A stretch of 45,665 nt of DNA. It comes from Acidobacterium sp. Its GTDB lineage: Bacteria > Acidobacteriota > Terriglobia > Terriglobales > Acidobacteriaceae. The position numbers and the translations under genes are program-made. The DNA lies in contig PKVY01000101.1 of NCBI GenBank assembly GCA_003131625.1, positions 32,381 to 78,045 on the forward strand, written 5' to 3'. The notes under the pieces were generated by a model, which was not told the DNA's origin, searched no databases, and saw nothing but the letters and a program-made list of their open reading frames with translations. How positions within the stretch are numbered: position 1 is the stretch's first letter; every line of letters begins with the position of its first letter. Below, one piece after another: positions 9,910 through 16,725 of this stretch.

Positions 9910-9925
9910 ATACGTATATCCGTAT
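9910..9925. promoter_or_regulatory. candidate operator of the toxin-antitoxin pair
   Basis: ATACG-TATATC-CGTAT is a 5+5 inverted repeat 3-18 nt upstream of the toxin ATG. It overlaps the ribosome-binding region and a possible TATA-like -10. Autoregulation through such a site is usual for HigBA pairs; here it is inferred. Confidence 0.4.
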
Positions 9926-9934
9926 ATTGCTCCG

Positions 9935-11386
9935 CTACTGCAGGTGCAGCTCGTTCTGCAGTTGCAGATCATTGAGGACGCTGGGCTTGGTTTCGTCCAC
10001 GGCGAGGAGGTTGTGGCAGAGGCTGCAGTCGTTGCTGAGGGTCTTGCCGTCCTTCGTGGTGTGGCTGCCGTCGTGGCAGCGGAAGCAGCCGGGATAGGCC
10101 ATGTGTCCGATGTTGTTGGGGTACGTTCCCCACGTGACTTTCATGCTGGGGAAGACGTTGCGGTCGTAGATGGCGACGAGGCGGAGCGCGGAGGCATCGA
10201 TTTTGGCGCGCTGCGCGTTCCAGACGTCGGGATATTGGGTACGGTAATAGTCGTCGAGGCCGAAGGGGATCTTCGAGCCGGCTTCGGCTTGCGAGGCGTA
10301 GGTCGCCTGGATCAGCTGCAGAGCTTCCTTGTGCATGAAGGGCAGCGCGGGGCTGGGGTTGCCGTCGAGCATGGCTTCGTCGACGGCGTCCTCGGCGGTC
10401 TGGAAGACGTGGGTGGCCTGGTTGTGGCAATCCATGCAGTCCATGGTGCGGCGGATTCCTTTGACGGGGCCTTTCCAGTCGGAGCTGACGTATTCCGCAG
10501 TGGTGCCGTCGGGATTGGGCGCGCTGACAGCGATGATGGTCTGCGCTTCGTTGTCGGTGGCGACGTACTCGAAATTGTTGAGATGGTGTCCGTGAATGCC
10601 GCTGAAGTGCGATACGGAGTCGACACCACCGAGGTGCAGGACGAGCACGGTGCGGGTGACGGAGTTCTTCACGTCGTCGCCGAAGGTGGTTTTGACGAGC
10701 AGCTTTTCTCCGACGAAACGAGTGGGGGAGTGGCATTCCTCGCAGGTTTCGCGCGCCGGCCGCAGTCCGTTGAGGGTGGCACGGATGGGCGTGGGCCAGG
10801 TGTGGAAGGTGACTTCGATCATCTGTTTGGTGCCGTTGACCTTGGCCTGGACGTAGGACTTCATGCCCGAGCCGACATGGCACTGCACACAATCGACGTG
10901 CGCGTGCGGAGACACCTGATAGGCGGCCCACTGCGGGGCCATCACGTGGCAGGACTCGCCGCAGAAGTGGGGCGAATCCATATAGGCGACGCCGCGGTAG
11001 GTGGCCGTGCCGACGATGACAAAGTTGATGAAGGTGGCCACGACAACGATTTCAATTCCGCGGCGAAAGACGGGATTGCGGAAGTCGATCTGCGGATAGA
11101 CGGAAGGCACCTGGCCCGCGGCGATGAGCTGCCTGCGGCGCAGCCAGATGCCGATGGGGATGAAAACGAGCCCGAGGACGAAGAGCCCGGGCAGAAACAG
11201 ATCGAGAACAATGCCGAGATAGGGATTGGTGGAACCGCCGTGGCCGAAGATCGACACGATCCAGAAGCCGACCAGGACAAAGGCCGAGGCGGTGGTCAGC
11301 GCGCCACCGATGAGGCTTAACAGGTTATTGCCAAAGAAGAGGAAGGGCTCGAGCCATTCTTGCTTCAGTCTGCGCCACAGCGACAT
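9935..11386 (-). CDS. NapC/NirT-like membrane-anchored hexaheme cytochrome c
   Basis: A 483-residue protein. Three hydrophobic segments (about 15-45, 55-82 and 110-128) are followed by a periplasmic heme domain. Heme sites are FCGESCHVM (CX3CH, not CX2CH), CVQCH, CEECH, CMDCH, CFRCH and CSLCH, six in all. The first two are arranged as in the NapC/NrfH quinol dehydrogenase family, where the first site is followed by a nearby Met. No catalytic nitrite-reductase CXXCK site occurs here or nearby. It starts 9 nt after the cytochrome b stop with AGAGG upstream, so it is the last gene of the 11-heme/cytochrome b/NapC-like set. Likely role: moving electrons between membrane quinol and periplasmic cytochromes. 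Partner and direction are inferred. Confidence 0.85.
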   Translation of the reverse strand: MSLWRRLKQEWLEPFLFFGNNLLSLIGGALTTASAFVLVGFWIVSIFGHGGSTNPYLGIVLDLFLPGLFVLGLVFIPIGIWLRRRQLIAAGQVPSVYPQIDFRNPVFRRGIEIVVVATFINFVIVGTATYRGVAYMDSPHFCGESCHVMAPQWAAYQVSPHAHVDCVQCHVGSGMKSYVQAKVNGTKQMIEVTFHTWPTPIRATLNGLRPARETCEECHSPTRFVGEKLLVKTTFGDDVKNSVTRTVLVLHLGGVDSVSHFSGIHGHHLNNFEYVATDNEAQTIIAVSAPNPDGTTAEYVSSDWKGPVKGIRRTMDCMDCHNQATHVFQTAEDAVDEAMLDGNPSPALPFMHKEALQLIQATYASQAEAGSKIPFGLDDYYRTQYPDVWNAQRAKIDASALRLVAIYDRNVFPSMKVTWGTYPNNIGHMAYPGCFRCHDGSHTTKDGKTLSNDCSLCHNLLAVDETKPSVLNDLQLQNELHLQ

Positions 11387-11395
11387 GAAAACCTC

Positions 11396-12286
11396 TTATC
11401 CGGTGAAATACGCGCTCAAGGTCAGCACGAGGAGGGTCAGGCCAATCAATATAGCGGTAAACCCGACGACTCGGCTGAAATTTATCAGCCAGCGGGGAGG
11501 AGCGACTGTGATCCTTGTCTCAGCCTTGCCTTCGCTGAGCATGCGCTGGTATTCGTCCGGGCGGCGGGTTTTGAATTCTTCCTCGCTCTCGCGGCCGGTG
11601 AAGATGACCATGTCCATGGGAAAGCTGTCGGGGCGCAGATGGGTGTTCACGAAGTGGATGGAGAAGATGAAGAGGATGGCGAGCAGGCCCTCTTCGCTGT
11701 GGATGACAAGGACGGCATTGAGCGCCCAGCCGGGCAGGAAGTGCGCGAAGAACGGAGCGAACCACATCGCATATCCGGAGAAGCCGATGACCACCATGCC
11801 CCAGAAGACGGCCCAGTAGTCGAATTTCTCCCAGTACGCGTAGCGTTCGAACTTCGGCTTGGGACCGAGACCCAGGAACCAGCGAAAGTGCCCGAGGAGG
11901 TCCTTCACGTCTTTCCAGTTGGCGACCATGGAGGTGGGCCCCCAGAAGATTCCCTTCTCGCGCTTGAAAAGACCGCGCGCCAGGATTTCGCGCAGATGGA
12001 TAACGAAAGCAAGGGTGAGAACGAGCGCGCAGAATTTGTGAAAGAAGAGGATGGCGCCGAATCCTCCGACTTGCCGGGCAAAGCGGATCGCCCAGGGGGA
12101 GCCGCTGAAGCGCATCATGAGGCCAGTGGCCGCGAGAACCAAAAACGTGGTGAACAAAACCGCGTGGAGGTATCGCTGCGCGAGCGTGAAGCGAACGAAG
12201 TAGCGTGGCTTTTCCGGGGCCGCTGGGATGGCCGGAGTGCTGACTTCGATGGTCGGGACGGGCGTGTTCGGCGTCTGATCAGGCAT
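11396..12286 (-). CDS. membrane cytochrome b subunit (HydC/FdnI-like) of a multiheme complex
   Basis: A 296-residue protein with four or five transmembrane helices and a Pro-rich cytosolic N-terminus of about 30 residues. Candidate heme b ligands are the histidines in QRYLHAVLF, ILFFHKFCAL, FVIHLREIL, LVIHSEEGLL and FSIHFVNTH. It aligns by eye with the C-terminal part of the 13-heme fusion at 14045-16207: RFTLAQRYLH versus RLTLSERWQH; YWEKFDYWAVFWG versus YVEKAEYWALVWG; PMDMVIFTGRESE versus PVKWTVLTGRAPE. It overlaps the preceding 11-heme gene by 8 nt, with GGGAG as a ribosome site inside the overlap. It probably oxidises quinol and passes electrons to the 11-heme partner. Confidence 0.88.
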   Translation of the reverse strand: MPDQTPNTPVPTIEVSTPAIPAAPEKPRYFVRFTLAQRYLHAVLFTTFLVLAATGLMMRFSGSPWAIRFARQVGGFGAILFFHKFCALVLTLAFVIHLREILARGLFKREKGIFWGPTSMVANWKDVKDLLGHFRWFLGLGPKPKFERYAYWEKFDYWAVFWGMVVIGFSGYAMWFAPFFAHFLPGWALNAVLVIHSEEGLLAILFIFSIHFVNTHLRPDSFPMDMVIFTGRESEEEFKTRRPDEYQRMLSEGKAETRITVAPPRWLINFSRVVGFTAILIGLTLLVLTLSAYFTG

Positions 12287-13469
12287 TTTTTTCTCCCGAC
12301 GATTTGGTTTTGACCTGCTGGAAGCGGGATCGGATGAGCCACAGCACCGTGTGCAGCAGGAAGAAGGTGAGCACGCTGGCCAGCAACAGATTCATGAACA
12401 GCCGGATGTAGTAGAGCGCGGGATTCAGATGGCGATTCCGCGCATTGGCGTGGGGCTGATACTCGACGAAGCTGGCATTGGCTCCCGCATGGCACCGGCC
12501 GCAGGTCTTCACCAGGTTGGCTTTGTTGATGGGCGAGAGCGGATCGGAGGCGGGGAGAATTTCATGCGCGCCGTGGCAATCCCAGCAACGCGCCGTCTCG
12601 ACGTACCCACCCAGGAGACCGAGCTGCGAGTGGAAGGTATCGCGATAAGTAGTGAATTTGTCGCGATGGCAGGAACCGCAGATGGGCGTCGACTGCATGC
12701 GGAAATCCGCCGAAGTCGGTTCGATGATCGCGTGGGCGGTGTGGCAGTCGGTGCAGACAGGGGCGCTGGTGTCGCCGGCGGCGACGGCGTTGCCATGCAC
12801 ACCTTTCTGATATTGCTCGTTGATGCCGACGTGGCAGCTGCCGCAGGTGCCGGGAATATTGTTCCGGTAAGTGGCGCTCTGCGGGTTGGTGTGGCTCAGG
12901 ATTTTGTGCGAACCGTGGCAGCTGGTGCAGTTAGCGGCTACCAGCAGGCCTTCTTTGCCCAGCGCGAAGCCGTGGATGGAATCAATGTAGAGCGCGTAGA
13001 CGTTGGGCAGGTGGTATTTCTTCGCCATGGCTTCGTTGCCGTGGCAGGAGCCGCAGGTCTTCGGGATGTTCAGCGGATAGACAGGGGATTGCGGGTCAGT
13101 CTTCGGGACAATGAGGTGGGCATTGCCGTGGCAGCTGGTGCAGGGGTGGTCACTCGCCTTTGCATGCACACTGCCGGCGAGAGCCGCGCCCTCATCGGTG
13201 TGGCACGATTCGCACTGGACCGCAGCGGGGTGGTCGGGATGCGGATAATCGTGAATGTCCTTGTGGCAGTCATTGCATTTGAGGACGCCGTGAACGCTCG
13301 CGTGGAATTTGTCCGCGCTGACGCCAATGCTTTTGCCGTTCGCGTCCTGGAGGGTGGGGTCGTTGTGACAGGAGAGGCAATCGGCGTCAGCATGCGCGGG
13401 GCGCGCGGGTGCGGCCAGCAGCAGCACTGACGTAAAGAGAGTCAGGCTGAATGAGGAAACGGTCTTCAT
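12279..13469 (-). CDS. undecaheme c-type cytochrome with C-terminal membrane anchor
   Basis: A 396-residue protein with a Sec signal (MKTVSSFSLTLFTSVLLLAA, cut near AHA). It has eleven CXXCH sites (CLSCH, CNDCH, CESCH, CTSCH, CGSCH, CTSCH, CGSCH, CTDCH, CGSCH, CWDCH, CGRCH), many in the cytochrome c3/c7-like spacing with SVHG or FHS histidines. One transmembrane helix (about 348-375) follows. The last heme and helix resemble the matching region of the 13-heme fusion, where the chain continues directly into cytochrome b; here the cytochrome b is the next, overlapping gene. GGGAG precedes the ATG. Likely a periplasmic electron wire docked on the cytochrome b. Confidence 0.9.
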   Translation of the reverse strand: MKTVSSFSLTLFTSVLLLAAPARPAHADADCLSCHNDPTLQDANGKSIGVSADKFHASVHGVLKCNDCHKDIHDYPHPDHPAAVQCESCHTDEGAALAGSVHAKASDHPCTSCHGNAHLIVPKTDPQSPVYPLNIPKTCGSCHGNEAMAKKYHLPNVYALYIDSIHGFALGKEGLLVAANCTSCHGSHKILSHTNPQSATYRNNIPGTCGSCHVGINEQYQKGVHGNAVAAGDTSAPVCTDCHTAHAIIEPTSADFRMQSTPICGSCHRDKFTTYRDTFHSQLGLLGGYVETARCWDCHGAHEILPASDPLSPINKANLVKTCGRCHAGANASFVEYQPHANARNRHLNPALYYIRLFMNLLLASVLTFFLLHTVLWLIRSRFQQVKTKSSGEKNA

Positions 13470-13508
13470 TGCAGCTCCCGGTACTTCCTTCCGTTCGCCG
13501 CGGTGACC

Positions 13509-13538
13509 GGAAGAGGCACGTTGATGGCTGCCTCTTCC
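13509..13538. other. intercistronic stem-loop before the 11-heme gene
   Basis: GGAAGAGGCA (13509-13518) and TGCCTCTTCC (13529-13538) form a perfect 10-bp stem with a 10-nt loop. It lies between the small cytochrome c stop and the 11-heme start, with no T-tract. It may be an attenuator or mRNA-processing element rather than a full terminator. Confidence 0.6.
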
Positions 13539-13580
13539 CTCTTGCGCACCGCACCGATGACGGCCTTCGTTCCCTTTCCG

Positions 13581-13901
13581 CTACTTCTGCAGGGTGCGGA
13601 TGAAGGTGACAACGTCCTTAATCTGGGCATCGGTCAGCTTGCCGTTGTAGGCAGGCATTTTGCCTTTGCCGTCTTTGGTGGTGGCGATGAGCCCAGCGTC
13701 CGTGGCCTTCACTACGTCCGGATCCTTGAAGGACGGGATCTTCATCATCTTCCCCATCGGCGTTGCAGCCGTTCCGTCGGGGCCGTGGCACATGGCGCAT
13801 TTGGCTTTGTAGGTGTCGGCACCGGCGCTCTGCGCAAAGGCAGGCGCCGCAATGGAGGCGGCGAGCAGGATCATAGCCGCGGTTCTGATGCGATGCTTCA
13901 T
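13581..13901 (-). CDS. monoheme cytochrome c (second copy)
   Basis: A 106-residue precursor with a signal peptide (MKHRIRTAAMILLAASIAAP, cut at AFA before Q24) and one heme site, CAMCHG. The axial Met is probably in GKMPAY, and the end is a class I cytochrome c helix (LTDAQIKDVVTFIRTLQK). ATG 13901 has GAAGGAG 8-9 nt upstream; the longer in-frame start 29 codons earlier would bury the signal peptide. The mature part is about 67% identical (56 of 83, counted by hand) to the cytochrome at 16346-16666. Each copy stands just before one multiheme/cytochrome b module. It probably shuttles electrons in the periplasm from its module to the outer-membrane conduit. Confidence 0.92.
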   Translation of the reverse strand: MKHRIRTAAMILLAASIAAPAFAQSAGADTYKAKCAMCHGPDGTAATPMGKMMKIPSFKDPDVVKATDAGLIATTKDGKGKMPAYNGKLTDAQIKDVVTFIRTLQK

Positions 13902-13973
13902 AGGTGATGCTCCTTCAGGGGTCATTCGGTCCCAAGTCCTTCCCGTTGATACATCGCGGGAGATGGCCTGGTC

Positions 13974-13989
13974 TGTGATATTTGCCACA
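13974..13989. promoter_or_regulatory. Crp/Fnr-type site upstream of the second cytochrome module
   Basis: TGTGATATTTGCCACA matches TGTGA-N6-TCACA at nine of ten positions and sits inside a longer CTGTG/CACAG inverted repeat. It is about 80 nt upstream of the small cytochrome c ATG (13901), in the 143-nt gap after the 13-heme fusion. It suggests an internal promoter for the downstream four genes. Confidence 0.5.
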
Positions 13990-14044
13990 GACAGGCGGGT
14001 TCATCTTACAGATTTGCCGGTTTAGCCGGGCTGCGCGGCCTGGT

Positions 14045-16207
14045 TCACTCTTTGCCCTCCGGATTAGGATTCGGCGTGGGCGCCGGGCCGGTTGTTGCCG
14101 TGGGGTTCTGGTTCGGGGGATCTTTTTCGTTCAGCTCGCGGACCTCGTGTTCGGGCGCGCGCCCGGTAAGGACGGTCCACTTCACGGGGTAAATGTCGGG
14201 GTCGAACATGACGGCGTAGAAGTGCCAGATGAGGATGGCGAGCGTGGCCAAAATCGCCTCATAGAAATGAATCGCCGTGCTGACAGCGAGGACGGCCGCG
14301 GGATGCGGGAGGTGGGCAAGGATCCAGTCGTTGAGCCAGAGCAGCACACCGGTGACGGCCATGACGGCGGTGCCCCACACCAGCGCCCAGTACTCGGCCT
14401 TTTCGACGTAATTGAACCGGCGGTAAAGCGGGAGCCGGTCGCGGCGGCCGAGATTGTATTCGACGGTCTGGATAGCTTCCTTCGCATCCCGCACGTCGGG
14501 AATCATGTCTTTGAGCCAGCGGCGGCCGCTCTTCTTTATGGACATGTAGACGATGTGGTACACCGAAGCGCCGATGAGGACGACACCGGCGATGCGGTGA
14601 ACCCAGCCGCGGATGGGCAAGCCATGTTCCCAGCGAACGAGGGGCGCGGCCCAGAAAGAGTGCGGGAACTTGAGGGCAAAGCCGGTGATGACCAGCACGA
14701 TGAAACTGACCAGCAACAGCACGTGCTGCCAGCGTTCACTGAGAGTGAGCCGGATTTGGCCGGGGCTCTGGCGATAGCGCGCGAGCGCGGCGCGGGCCTT
14801 GCGCCGCAAATCGAGGAGATTGTGCAGCAGCATGAGCCCGATCGTGACGGGAATGACAATAAAGTAGAAGATTTTGACGAAGTCGAGGATGCGCCCGCCG
14901 GGAGTGGTCCTCGACATTGCGTGCACCGGCCCGATGGCAAAACGGCTGCCCGCGTCGTTGTGGCACTGGCCGCACGTCTTGCTTAGATTGGCGTGATTGA
15001 CGGTGGAGCGCGGATCGCTGGACGGATAAATGTTGTGAACGCCGTGGCAGCTGGCGCAATTAGCGACAGTCTGGCGGCCCTCGCGCGCGGCGAGCCCGTG
15101 ATAGCTGTCCTCATACGTCGGCACGCGATCCTGGGGCATGGCGAAGCCGGCCATCAGCGTCGTGTCGGCGTGGCAGCGGGAGCAGGCTTCCTGCGAGACG
15201 TTGGCCATGAAAACCGGCGAGCCGGGATCGCCAGGGGCGAGGATCTTGTGCTCACTGTGGCAATCGGTGCAGGTAGCCGCCTGCAGAACGCCTTTCGCGA
15301 CGGCCTGACCGTGAATGCTTTGCGCGTAGGTGTTGTAGACGCCGGCGTGGCACCGGCCGCAGGTAGAGGCGACGTTTTGCTTCCATATCTTTGAATGCGG
15401 ATCGGAGACGGGCAGGATGTCGTGCGTGCCGTGGCAGTCATTGCAGGTGGCAGCGTTTTCGTTGCCCTTCTGGAGGGCGCGTCCGTGCACGCTCTGGCGC
15501 CAGGCCTCGACGGGGCGCACTTCGGTGAACATATATTTCGCGGCGAGTTGTGGATTGGAGTGGCAGGACCCGCAAGTATCGGGCAGATGCTGTTTGCTCA
15601 CCGGCGAGCGCGGATCGCTGGACGGCAGGGCGGCGTGCGCCGAGCCATGGCAGCTCCTGCAGGTGGGAACATCGGCGTTGCCGTGATCGAGCGCGCGGCC
15701 ATGGACGCTGGCCCGGTACTGCTCGACTTCGGTCGCGTGGCAGGTGGCGCAGAACTGCGGACCGGCGACAGCCTTCGTCACGTTGCCGGTGCCGTGGCAG
15801 GCGATGCAGGTTTGCGGATCATTGGGATTGCCGAGAGCCGTGTGAGCGCCCGCCGTCATTTCTTTGGCAGCGTCAGCGTGGCAGGTAATGCAGGAGGCGG
15901 AAGCGGTCTTCGCATTGTGCGACTTCGCGGAGGCTCCGGCGTGGCAATCCACGCAACCCAGGCTGCCGTGCGGGCCTTTCATGTGCACGGAGGGATTGAC
16001 GGTGATGTCTTTGCCCTGGGAATTCTTCAGGCCCGTGGACGAACCATGACACAGCAGGCAATCGGAAGACTGCTGTGCTTGTGCGGGAGGAACGAACGAT
16101 GCGGCGATGAAAAGAACGGATACGAGACAGCTGTTAATCAGGTGTCTGTGGGCCTGAATAACAGCGGAACATCGTTCCTCAGGCACTTCTCCCGGGCAGG
16201 TCCCCAT
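14045..16207 (-). CDS. 13-heme c-type cytochrome fused to a membrane cytochrome b (CbcL-like architecture)
   Basis: A 720-residue protein. A signal peptide (hydrophobic 24-44, AQA before QQ) is followed by thirteen CXXCH sites between about 50 and 425: CLLCH, CVDCH, CITCH, CIACH, CATCH, CRSCH, CGSCH, CNDCH, CGRCH, CTDCH, CSRCH, CASCH, CGQCH. Next come an anchor helix (about 444-466) and a four-helix cytochrome b domain (about 490-690) with His in SERWQHVLL, WVHRIAG, VYHIVY, AIHFYEA and IWHFYAV. The tail is Pro/Asn-rich. The order resembles Geobacter CbcL, an inner-membrane quinol oxidase for extracellular electron transfer, though with more hemes. ATG 16207 is the only well-placed ATG, but its ribosome site is weak, so the exact start is uncertain. 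It lies between the two monoheme cytochrome genes. Confidence 0.88.
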   Translation of the reverse strand: MGTCPGEVPEERCSAVIQAHRHLINSCLVSVLFIAASFVPPAQAQQSSDCLLCHGSSTGLKNSQGKDITVNPSVHMKGPHGSLGCVDCHAGASAKSHNAKTASASCITCHADAAKEMTAGAHTALGNPNDPQTCIACHGTGNVTKAVAGPQFCATCHATEVEQYRASVHGRALDHGNADVPTCRSCHGSAHAALPSSDPRSPVSKQHLPDTCGSCHSNPQLAAKYMFTEVRPVEAWRQSVHGRALQKGNENAATCNDCHGTHDILPVSDPHSKIWKQNVASTCGRCHAGVYNTYAQSIHGQAVAKGVLQAATCTDCHSEHKILAPGDPGSPVFMANVSQEACSRCHADTTLMAGFAMPQDRVPTYEDSYHGLAAREGRQTVANCASCHGVHNIYPSSDPRSTVNHANLSKTCGQCHNDAGSRFAIGPVHAMSRTTPGGRILDFVKIFYFIVIPVTIGLMLLHNLLDLRRKARAALARYRQSPGQIRLTLSERWQHVLLLVSFIVLVITGFALKFPHSFWAAPLVRWEHGLPIRGWVHRIAGVVLIGASVYHIVYMSIKKSGRRWLKDMIPDVRDAKEAIQTVEYNLGRRDRLPLYRRFNYVEKAEYWALVWGTAVMAVTGVLLWLNDWILAHLPHPAAVLAVSTAIHFYEAILATLAILIWHFYAVMFDPDIYPVKWTVLTGRAPEHEVRELNEKDPPNQNPTATTGPAPTPNPNPEGKE

Positions 16208-16240
16208 ACTTCTTCTTCCGATTCCGTCTGGAGGAGCTGG

Positions 16241-16265
16241 AGGCTCCGGGGGAATCTCCGAGCCT
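16241..16265. other. intercistronic stem-loop before the 13-heme fusion
   Basis: AGGCTC (16241-16246) pairs with GAGCCT (16260-16265), and weaker internal G-C pairs extend the stem. It lies in the 138-nt gap between the first small cytochrome c stop and the 13-heme start. Confidence 0.4.
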
Positions 16266-16345
16266 GAGCGCGCAACCGCGCTCGAACCCGGTACTTCGCG
16301 GCGGGGTCCACAGGCAAAGCTTCCCTGCTGGCCACCGCTCTCGTT

Positions 16346-16666
16346 CTACTTCTGCAGGGTGCGGATGTACGTGACGACGTCCTGAATCTGGGCGTCGGTC
16401 AGCTTGTTTGCGTATCCCTGCATCTTGCCCACGCCGTCTTTGGTCTGCTTGAAGAGCTCGGCGTCGGTGGCCTTGATTTCTTCGGGTGATTTGAACGAGC
16501 GGACTTTCATGTTTTTACCGACGGGCGTGTTGCCGAGGCCGTCGGCGCCATGGCACATAGCGCATTTGGCCTTGAAGGTCGCTTCGCCGGCCTGTTGCGC
16601 CATAGCCGGGACAGCCAGAGAAGCACTCAGCAGAGTGAATGCTGCAATACGGAGACTTGATTTCAT
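16346..16666 (-). CDS. monoheme cytochrome c (first copy)
   Basis: A 106-residue precursor starting MKSSLRIAAFTLLSASLAVP, with signal cleavage near AMA before QQ. One heme site CAMCHGADG, a probable axial Met in GKMQGY, and the class I C-terminal helix (LTDAQIQDVVTYIRTLQK). AAGGGG lies upstream of ATG 16666; the frame is open further upstream, but that part lacks cytochrome character. It is a paralogue of the 13581-13901 gene. It sits between the outer-membrane barrel gene and the 13-heme/cytochrome b fusion, bracketed by stem-loops at 16684-16709 and 16241-16265. It is a plausible soluble carrier between inner-membrane oxidase and the decaheme conduit. Confidence 0.92.
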   Translation of the reverse strand: MKSSLRIAAFTLLSASLAVPAMAQQAGEATFKAKCAMCHGADGLGNTPVGKNMKVRSFKSPEEIKATDAELFKQTKDGVGKMQGYANKLTDAQIQDVVTYIRTLQK

Positions 16667-16683
16667 GTTCAGCCCCTTGCTGC

Positions 16684-16709
16684 GATGGCCGGGGCGAACC
16701 CCGGCCATC
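16684..16709. other. strong intercistronic stem-loop after the barrel gene
   Basis: GATGGCCGGGG (16684-16694) and CCCCGGCCATC (16699-16709) form a perfect 11-bp GC-rich stem with a CGAA tetraloop. It lies 17 nt after the barrel stop and 17 nt before the small cytochrome c ATG (16666). There is no T-tract, so partial termination or protection of an mRNA 3' end is more likely than a full stop. Confidence 0.7.
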
Positions 16710-16725
16710 GTTTCACTGCGGTCAC

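Noticed and set aside
9485-11320. 611-codon plus-strand frame opposite the NapC-like gene
   Set aside because: It overlaps three well-supported minus-strand genes and shows no recognisable domain or signal.
9935-16207. Nitrite reductase (NrfA/NrfH) or tetrathionate reductase operon
   Set aside because: No CXXCK catalytic heme site or NrfA-like protein is present; all sites are CXXCH apart from one CX3CH. A terminal reductase is not supported.
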